Assembly: GCA_002506875.1 (NCBI GenBank)
Contig: DAYJ01000127.1
Coordinates: forward strand, 9,989-38,551
Source: Euryarchaeota archaeon UBA40
GTDB lineage: Archaea; Thermoplasmatota; Poseidoniia; Poseidoniales; Thalassarchaeaceae
DNA length: 28,563 nucleotides
Direction: 5' to 3'
The notes under the pieces were generated by a model that was not told the DNA's origin, searched no databases, and saw only the letters and a program-made list of their open reading frames with translations. Below, piece after piece: positions 24,365-28,563 of the stretch (its first letter is position 1; every line of letters starts with the position of its first letter). The translations under genes and the position numbers were made by a program.

Positions 24365-25132
24365 ATGGTTGGAGACCCATTGTTGAAACTCTCCTCCGAC
24401 ACCGGGCTTCGACAAGGGGGGAGTAGGGTCCCCCCTGCTCCAATCTACTCGCTACTTCTCCGCATAGGGCCTGTAATCCTAAAGTCAATTTTCAGAATTA
24501 GTACGCGCGGAACAGAGCGGCTCGCAAAGCGTGGACCTGTAATTCTCGCAGGAAACCATGTCTCTCATGTCGACCCAATCTTGAAGATTGTTGCTGCGCG
24601 TAGAACTGTACGCTTCCTATCAAAGGCGGAGCACTTTACCAACTGGTTTACACGAATCGTCATGATCACAACCGGGCAACTTGAGACTCGTCGAGAAACT
24701 GGAGGGAAGGAGGGGATCGCTCAAGCCGTTGAAGTACTCGAAAAGGGAGGCATGATGGGTATTTTCCCTGAAGGAACCCGCTCAAAGAAAGAAAATCCAC
24801 CTTATCTCCAACGAGGCAAGACCGGCGTTGCTCGTCTCGCTGCGACCTTTCCCGATGTACCAGTTCACCCGATTGCACTACTTGGTGCCCGTGAAATGCT
24901 CACTCCAGGCTCGAGCAAGTTCCGACGAAAATCCCCTCTCACAATATCTGTTGGACAATCGGTGACTTGGAGAGAATGGATTACTCATCCAAATGGAGGC
25001 GCTATGGACGACACTGCACTAAACGACCTTGTTTCCTCCAAAGAAGAAGACCGCAAGGAACATCTAGCGGTCCTTTACCGTAGATTTACCGATCAATTGA
25101 TGGGCAGTATTCAGGCACTTGGCGCACCCTAA
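24365..25132 (+). CDS. plsC: 1-acyl-sn-glycerol-3-phosphate acyltransferase (PlsC family)
   Basis: A 255-residue acyltransferase with the family catalytic motif H(x)4D in GNHVSHVDP (His65, Asp70), the glycerol-phosphate-binding FPEGTRSKK (134-142), and a hydrophobic segment near residues 25-45. In bacteria PlsC adds the second fatty acyl chain to lysophosphatidate to make phosphatidic acid at the membrane. Classical archaeal lipids are ether-linked, so the substrate here is uncertain. It may contribute to ester lipids or acylate some other molecule. It heads a same-strand run with thyA, the dsrE-like gene and folA (gaps about 50-60 bases). Confidence 0.88.
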   Translation: MVGDPLLKLSSDTGLRQGGSRVPPAPIYSLLLRIGPVILKSIFRISTRGTERLAKRGPVILAGNHVSHVDPILKIVAARRTVRFLSKAEHFTNWFTRIVMITTGQLETRRETGGKEGIAQAVEVLEKGGMMGIFPEGTRSKKENPPYLQRGKTGVARLAATFPDVPVHPIALLGAREMLTPGSSKFRRKSPLTISVGQSVTWREWITHPNGGAMDDTALNDLVSSKEEDRKEHLAVLYRRFTDQLMGSIQALGAP

Positions 25133-25192
25133 TCTCGGACGCTAGCGCCGCATCCTTGAAGTGCCTCGGAACGAGGTCTTGCATCGGTCAAG

Positions 25193-25987
25193 ATGGAAGA
25201 ATACCTGCGACTAATGCGCCGAATCCTCGAAGAAGGTGTCGAACGCAGTGACCGTACAGGAACCGGTACCACCTCGGTATTTGGGCATCAAATGCGCTTT
25301 GACTTACGGGAACGCTTTCCAGCTGTAACAACGAAACGAGTTCATTGGCCCTCAATCATACACGAACTACTCTGGTTCATCAGCGGAGACACCAATGTAC
25401 GGTATCTACAGGACAACGGCGTACGAATCTGGAACGAATGGGCTGATGAAAACGGAGACTTAGGGCCAGTCTATGGGAAACAATGGCGGAAGTGGGAAGC
25501 TAGGGATGGACGTATCATCGACCAACTCCAAAACGCTATTGAGATGATTCAGGAGAATCCTACAAGTCGACGAATCATCGTGAATGCATGGAACGTAGGG
25601 GAACTTGACGACATGGCTCTGATGCCGTGTCATGCATTCTTCCAGTTCTATGTCGCTAACGGAGAACTCTCTCTTCACCTCTACCAGAGATCGGCAGACG
25701 TCTTCCTCGGTGTGCCATTCAATATCTCATCCTATGCGCTCCTATGTTGCATGGTTGCGCAAGTCACTGGACTCAAACCTGGCGACTTTGTTCACACAAT
25801 TGGAGACGCGCACCTATACCTGAATCATCTTGATCAGGCAAGAGAACAAATCTCACGTGAGCCTAAGTCTTGGCCATACCTTGAACTAAATTCCGATTGT
25901 AAGACAATTGATGATTTCACCTATGATGACATCAAGATTCACGATTATGAGCACCACCCTCATATCAAGGCACCAATCAGTGTCTGA
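25193..25987 (+). CDS. thyA: Thymidylate synthase (ThyA)
   Basis: A 264-residue bacterial-type thymidylate synthase, the same length as the E. coli enzyme. It methylates dUMP to dTMP with 5,10-methylene-tetrahydrofolate, giving dihydrofolate. The nucleophile is Cys146 in MALMPCHAFFQFYV. Other conserved blocks are SDRTGTGTTSVFG, ELLWFISGDTN, VYGKQWRKW, QRSADVFLGVPFNISSYALL and HTIGDAHLYLNH. The C terminus PISV is close to the family's usual PxAV/PVAI end. Because this reaction releases dihydrofolate, the nearby folA is functionally required. Confidence 0.97.
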   Translation: MEEYLRLMRRILEEGVERSDRTGTGTTSVFGHQMRFDLRERFPAVTTKRVHWPSIIHELLWFISGDTNVRYLQDNGVRIWNEWADENGDLGPVYGKQWRKWEARDGRIIDQLQNAIEMIQENPTSRRIIVNAWNVGELDDMALMPCHAFFQFYVANGELSLHLYQRSADVFLGVPFNISSYALLCCMVAQVTGLKPGDFVHTIGDAHLYLNHLDQAREQISREPKSWPYLELNSDCKTIDDFTYDDIKIHDYEHHPHIKAPISV

Positions 25988-26039
25988 ACTCTGAGATGAT
26001 CTACAAACTCCTCAAAAACCTGCTACACCTCCGGAGATT

Positions 26040-26429
26040 ATGAGCAAGAAATATTTCGTCAAGTTTGTTTCAGAACCGAAGAACGATCCCATCAAGACGA
26101 TTGTTGGAATCGCATGTGCGGCACGAGCAATGGCCGATGGCCACGAACTTAGTGTGTTCTTTGCTGCTGCTGGGACGCGTCTTCTAGACCAATCATACAT
26201 CGAGGAACTGGATCGAGAGATGGGGCCGGAATCTAAGGCAGTCACCGAGATGATGCAAGCAATAACATCCAATGCCGTAATCTACTGCTCATTCGCTTCA
26301 GTCAAGGCTACACTAGGCCACAGCGAAGGTGATGGAGCTCTAATCGTCCCCGATGACAAAATCAAGTGGAGCGGACCTCCAGGAGTAATTGAACTAAGTT
26401 CTTCTTCGGATATTCAGCTTGTTTACTAG
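26040..26429 (+). CDS. DsrE/DsrF-like protein
   Basis: A 129-residue alpha/beta protein that begins MSKKYFVKFVSEPKNDPIKT. The following KTIVGIACAARAMADGHELSVFFAA and the GV(I)EL segment at the end resemble the DsrE/TusBCD fold. Cysteines occur at IACAA and YCSFAS. Related proteins handle persulfide sulfur or act as small peroxiredoxin-like partners, but I cannot place it within a subgroup. It lies between thyA (52 bases) and folA (48 bases) on the same strand. A GGAG motif sits 3 bases before its ATG, closer than usual. Confidence 0.68.
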   Translation: MSKKYFVKFVSEPKNDPIKTIVGIACAARAMADGHELSVFFAAAGTRLLDQSYIEELDREMGPESKAVTEMMQAITSNAVIYCSFASVKATLGHSEGDGALIVPDDKIKWSGPPGVIELSSSSDIQLVY

Positions 26430-26477
26430 ATTGCGCTGCACCGTGTAATTCATGCCCATGAAGGGTATCAGGAGTTT

Positions 26478-26993
26478 ATGCGGGTCTGTTTGATTGCTGC
26501 TGTAAGTGAGAACGGAGTCATTGGAATTGATGGAGACCTTCCTTGGCGTGTCAAGAGCGACATGCTCCGTTTCAAGCGATTAACTACTGGTGACGGAGAC
26601 GACACAGGTGCAGTCATCATGGGGCGAAAGACATGGGAATCTCTTCCTGACAGCCATCGGCCGTTAGACGACCGAGTCAATATTGTACTCACACAACAGA
26701 CCGGTTGGACTGATGATGGAGCAGAAGCTGCATTCTATCCGGGGCAGGCCATGGAAATTTCCTTCGCCGAGGGTTGCGAAGAAACGTGGATTATTGGTGG
26801 TGCAGGCACCTATGCTGCAATGTTCGATCGTGTTGATGAGATTCATCTGACCACAATACACGCTGATATCAACGGTGATGTGCACATGCCGGATTGGGAC
26901 CGTTCGACTTGGAAGGAAGAAATTGTTGAACGCTGCGAACCAAGTGCAGATGATGATTATGCATCGACATATTCGATTTGGCGCAAGGCCTAA
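26478..26993 (+). CDS. folA: Dihydrofolate reductase
   Basis: A 171-residue DHFR that reduces dihydrofolate to tetrahydrofolate with NADPH. Family blocks are IAAVSENGVIGIDGDLPW, then Asp28 in VKSDMLRFKRLT (equivalent to the proton-relay Asp27 of E. coli), VIMGRKTWESLP, and WIIGGAGTYAAMF (NADPH site). GGAG lies 3 bases before the ATG. It completes the thymidylate cycle with the nearby thyA. Its TAA abuts the stop of the convergent cysteine dioxygenase gene. Confidence 0.95.
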   Translation: MRVCLIAAVSENGVIGIDGDLPWRVKSDMLRFKRLTTGDGDDTGAVIMGRKTWESLPDSHRPLDDRVNIVLTQQTGWTDDGAEAAFYPGQAMEISFAEGCEETWIIGGAGTYAAMFDRVDEIHLTTIHADINGDVHMPDWDRSTWKEEIVERCEPSADDDYASTYSIWRKA

Positions 26994-27518
26994 TCATTCC
27001 GCAGCATCATATATTCTGAAACCGCCCAATGGTGGCGTATACACATGAAGATTCAACAGTTCAGTATCTGTATCGTTTGAAATTCGATGAATATCGGGCT
27101 CATCGGCTGCACATACTTCACCAGGGTGATAGATACGCTTGGAGACAGGTACGGCACGACCATTCTGGTCAAGTTCGTAGATAGTCTCGGTCGAGTGGCC
27201 ATCGAGTATGACAAAAGCACAGTCAGAACCACGATGGTCGTGAATGGGTGTATCCTGACCAGGAGTCCAGAGAATCGCTATGAGTTCGTAAGCATCGGTT
27301 CGAGCAAGAATATTGCGACAATACTCATTTTGGTTTGAAGCAATTTTTGAACGCAATTCAGCCACATCCATGGATAGACCAGAGAGGCGTCCACCAAGAT
27401 TCTCAAGTCCTGGTCGAGGCGTTTGCTCATCGAGCCAGACAATGAGATTATCCAACCCAGAATCAGCAGCGCGGAGGTCCGCAACTACCACCTGATCCAT
27501 GATACGCGAATCAGCCAT
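26994..27518 (-). CDS. Cysteine dioxygenase
   Basis: A 174-residue cupin that oxidises cysteine to cysteine sulfinate using Fe(II) and O2. The iron ligands are His93 and His95 (TPIHDHRG) and His144 (PDIHRISN). The residues that form the thioether cofactor in the mammalian enzyme are both present: Cys100 (SDCAFVILDG) and Tyr160 (LHVYTPP). The carboxylate-binding Arg68 (EYCRNILAR) is also there. The residue that is Ser in the mammalian Ser-His-Tyr set is Asn here. The start is the ATG at 27518, just after a TTG, with a TATA-like box 27 bases upstream. Use of O2 implies an aerobic organism. Confidence 0.88.
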   Translation of the reverse strand: MADSRIMDQVVVADLRAADSGLDNLIVWLDEQTPRPGLENLGGRLSGLSMDVAELRSKIASNQNEYCRNILARTDAYELIAILWTPGQDTPIHDHRGSDCAFVILDGHSTETIYELDQNGRAVPVSKRIYHPGEVCAADEPDIHRISNDTDTELLNLHVYTPPLGGFRIYDAAE

Positions 27519-27540
27519 CAAGTTCCCTAAGATGAGGGGG

Positions 27541-27550
27541 ATTATTCATC
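27541..27550 (-). promoter_or_regulatory. TATA-like box of the cysteine dioxygenase gene
   Basis: The minus strand reads GATGAATAAT, centred about 27 bases before the ATG at 27518. It lies between the folD stop and the dioxygenase start and suggests a leaderless, independent transcript. Confidence 0.45.
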
Positions 27551-27559
27551 GTGTCTGTG

Positions 27560-28438
27560 TCAAGGTGTCTTTCTCATCTCGGCTGCACGGACGGTGTTAG
27601 ACATGAGCATCGCAATGGTCATTGGACCAACTCCTCCAGGGACGGGAGTCATGTAAGACGCAATAGATTCGACTTCTTCTTCCACGTCCCCACAGAGACG
27701 GTACCCGCGATCTATGGAGGAGTCATCGACTCGATTTATTCCGACATCAACAATAATTGCACCTGGTTTCACCCATTCTGAACGTACCATCTCAGGGCGA
27801 CCAACAGCGGCTACAATCAAATCTGCATCTCGGCAGTGATCCTTGATGTTCGTGGTACGTGAATGAACTACCGTAACTGTAGCATCCGCACCTCTTGCCG
27901 CAAGAAGAAGAGCCATTGGCATACCTACGATTCGTGATCGACCAAGTACGACTGCCTTGAGCCCTGTTAAATCCAGTTCTGCGTCTTTGAGTAGATACAT
28001 GACGCCGGCAGGAGTACATGGAAGCAAGCCATCTAGTCGGCCCTGAACGAGACGACCGAGATTGACAGGATGGAAACCATCGACATCCTTCTCAGGAAGA
28101 ATTCGATCCGTAATCGCCAACTCGTCCATCCCCCTAGGCAGGGGTGACTGGACGAGGATTCCATCCACATCAGAATCCTGATTCAGCGAATTAACTGTTT
28201 CCAAGACCTCATGGAAGGAAGTATCGGCAGGTAAATCGATTCGTGTGCTTCGAATCCCAAGACGCTCACAGGCGCGTTCTTTCGACCGGACGTAGACATG
28301 ACTAGCTGGATCATCGCCCACAATTACAACTGCAAGGTGAGGTTGAGAGCCTGCCTCTGCCAAAGTTCGTATTCGCGAATTAAGCGCTGATTCGACCTTC
28401 TTAGCGCAAACCTTCCCGTCCAAACGGTTCGCTCCCAT
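27560..28438 (-). CDS. folD: Methylene-tetrahydrofolate dehydrogenase / methenyl-tetrahydrofolate cyclohydrolase
   Basis: About 292 residues of the bifunctional FolD, which interconverts 5,10-methylene-, 5,10-methenyl- and 10-formyl-tetrahydrofolate. Conserved blocks are VGDDPASHVYVRSKERAC (with the catalytic Lys), DGILVQSPLPRGMD, PEKDVDGFHPVNLGRLVQG, PCTPAGVMYLL, VVLGRSRIVGMPMALLL (nucleotide binding) and MTPVPGGVGPMTIAMLM. The ATG at 28438 (MGANRLDGK) fits the family N terminus; the frame extends 14 codons further upstream. It lies 49 bases downstream of tRNA-Thr on the same strand. Confidence 0.96.
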   Translation of the reverse strand: MGANRLDGKVCAKKVESALNSRIRTLAEAGSQPHLAVVIVGDDPASHVYVRSKERACERLGIRSTRIDLPADTSFHEVLETVNSLNQDSDVDGILVQSPLPRGMDELAITDRILPEKDVDGFHPVNLGRLVQGRLDGLLPCTPAGVMYLLKDAELDLTGLKAVVLGRSRIVGMPMALLLAARGADATVTVVHSRTTNIKDHCRDADLIVAAVGRPEMVRSEWVKPGAIIVDVGINRVDDSSIDRGYRLCGDVEEEVESIASYMTPVPGGVGPMTIAMLMSNTVRAAEMRKTP

Positions 28439-28487
28439 GGAGCGGCGACAGGACACCTGACATTGAATGCTTCCGAGCAAATGAATG

Positions 28488-28562
28488 TGGAGCCTGCGGA
28501 GGGATTCGAACCCCCGATCGCCTGATTACAAATCAGGTGCCTTACCACTTGGCCACGCAGGC
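28488..28562 (-). tRNA. tRNA-Thr(UGU)
   Basis: A cloverleaf on the minus strand. The acceptor is GCCTGCG/CGCAGGC with discriminator T, as expected for archaeal tRNA-Thr. The anticodon stem CCTGA/TCAGG encloses loop TTTGTAA (anticodon TGT). The T arm is GGGGG-TTCGAAT-CCCTC. The body spans 28491-28562, and the next three bases read CCA, so the 3' end appears to be encoded. No intron. It lies upstream of folD on the same strand and may be co-transcribed with it. Confidence 0.94.
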
Positions 28563-28563
28563 G

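Noticed and set aside
1..28563. CRISPR arrays, insertion sequences, prophage or integrase genes
   Set aside because: No regularly spaced repeats, terminal inverted repeats, transposase or integrase motifs were seen on reading; no computed repeat search was possible.

Overview
The window is a compact, gene-dense piece of an archaeal chromosome with 33 protein genes (one cut by the left edge) and two tRNA genes. Archaeal hallmarks are aEF1B, RNA polymerase subunit L, a proteasome beta subunit, the KH/beta-CASP termination ribonuclease FttA (aCPSF1), archaeal-type TruD and TrpRS, SepF, ZPR1, DUF2240 and an archaeosortase-like protein. These sit among bacterial-type metabolic genes: ThyA, FolA, FolD, RibA (GTP cyclohydrolase II), PlsC and cysteine dioxygenase. 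With the streamlined spacing, this mixture suggests an uncultured planktonic euryarchaeon of the Marine Group II / Poseidoniales (Thermoplasmatota) kind. That placement is inference; there is no rRNA here to test it.

Layout. 1-2750: cell-surface genes (GT2 glycosyltransferase, sugar-nucleotide epimerase, a small unknown, a secreted membrane-anchored thioredoxin-fold protein). 2879-5882: information processing (RlmE, zinc-finger micro-protein plus aEF1B, TruD, RpoL). 6008-11600: an RND exporter, a DUF2240 protein, a membrane-anchored PQQ-type sugar dehydrogenase and a HEAT-repeat protein. 11649-14269: a small basic protein, a DEAD-box helicase with a DbpA-like tail, and the archaeosortase-like membrane protein. 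14373-15333: TusA, RibA and tRNA-Pro. 15375-16829: a zinc-ribbon protein, a pyruvoyl arginine decarboxylase homologue that has lost its processing serines, and a small membrane protein. 16832-21980: FttA, proteasome beta, SepF, ZPR1, TrpRS. 22082-25132: a saccharopine-dehydrogenase-like oxidoreductase, a secreted membrane-anchored unknown, and PlsC. 25193-28562: ThyA, a DsrE-like protein, FolA, cysteine dioxygenase, FolD and tRNA-Thr.

How the genes fit together. ThyA produces dihydrofolate, FolA reduces it, and FolD interconverts one-carbon tetrahydrofolates, so the right end holds most of a thymidylate/folate cycle. TusA, the DsrE-like protein and cysteine dioxygenase all touch sulfur metabolism, though they are not one operon. 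The archaeosortase-like protein implies C-terminal processing of surface proteins; one secreted protein in the window has a tail of the right general shape.

Intergenic space is minimal and no stretch over 300 bases lacks a gene. The longest gaps are about 432-594, 1 gene-free stretch at 2751-2878 and another at 5883-6007. Several convergent pairs have directly abutting stop codons. A TATA-like box about 27 bases before the start codon recurs, which suggests leaderless transcription. I saw no insertion sequence, prophage, CRISPR array or integrase.
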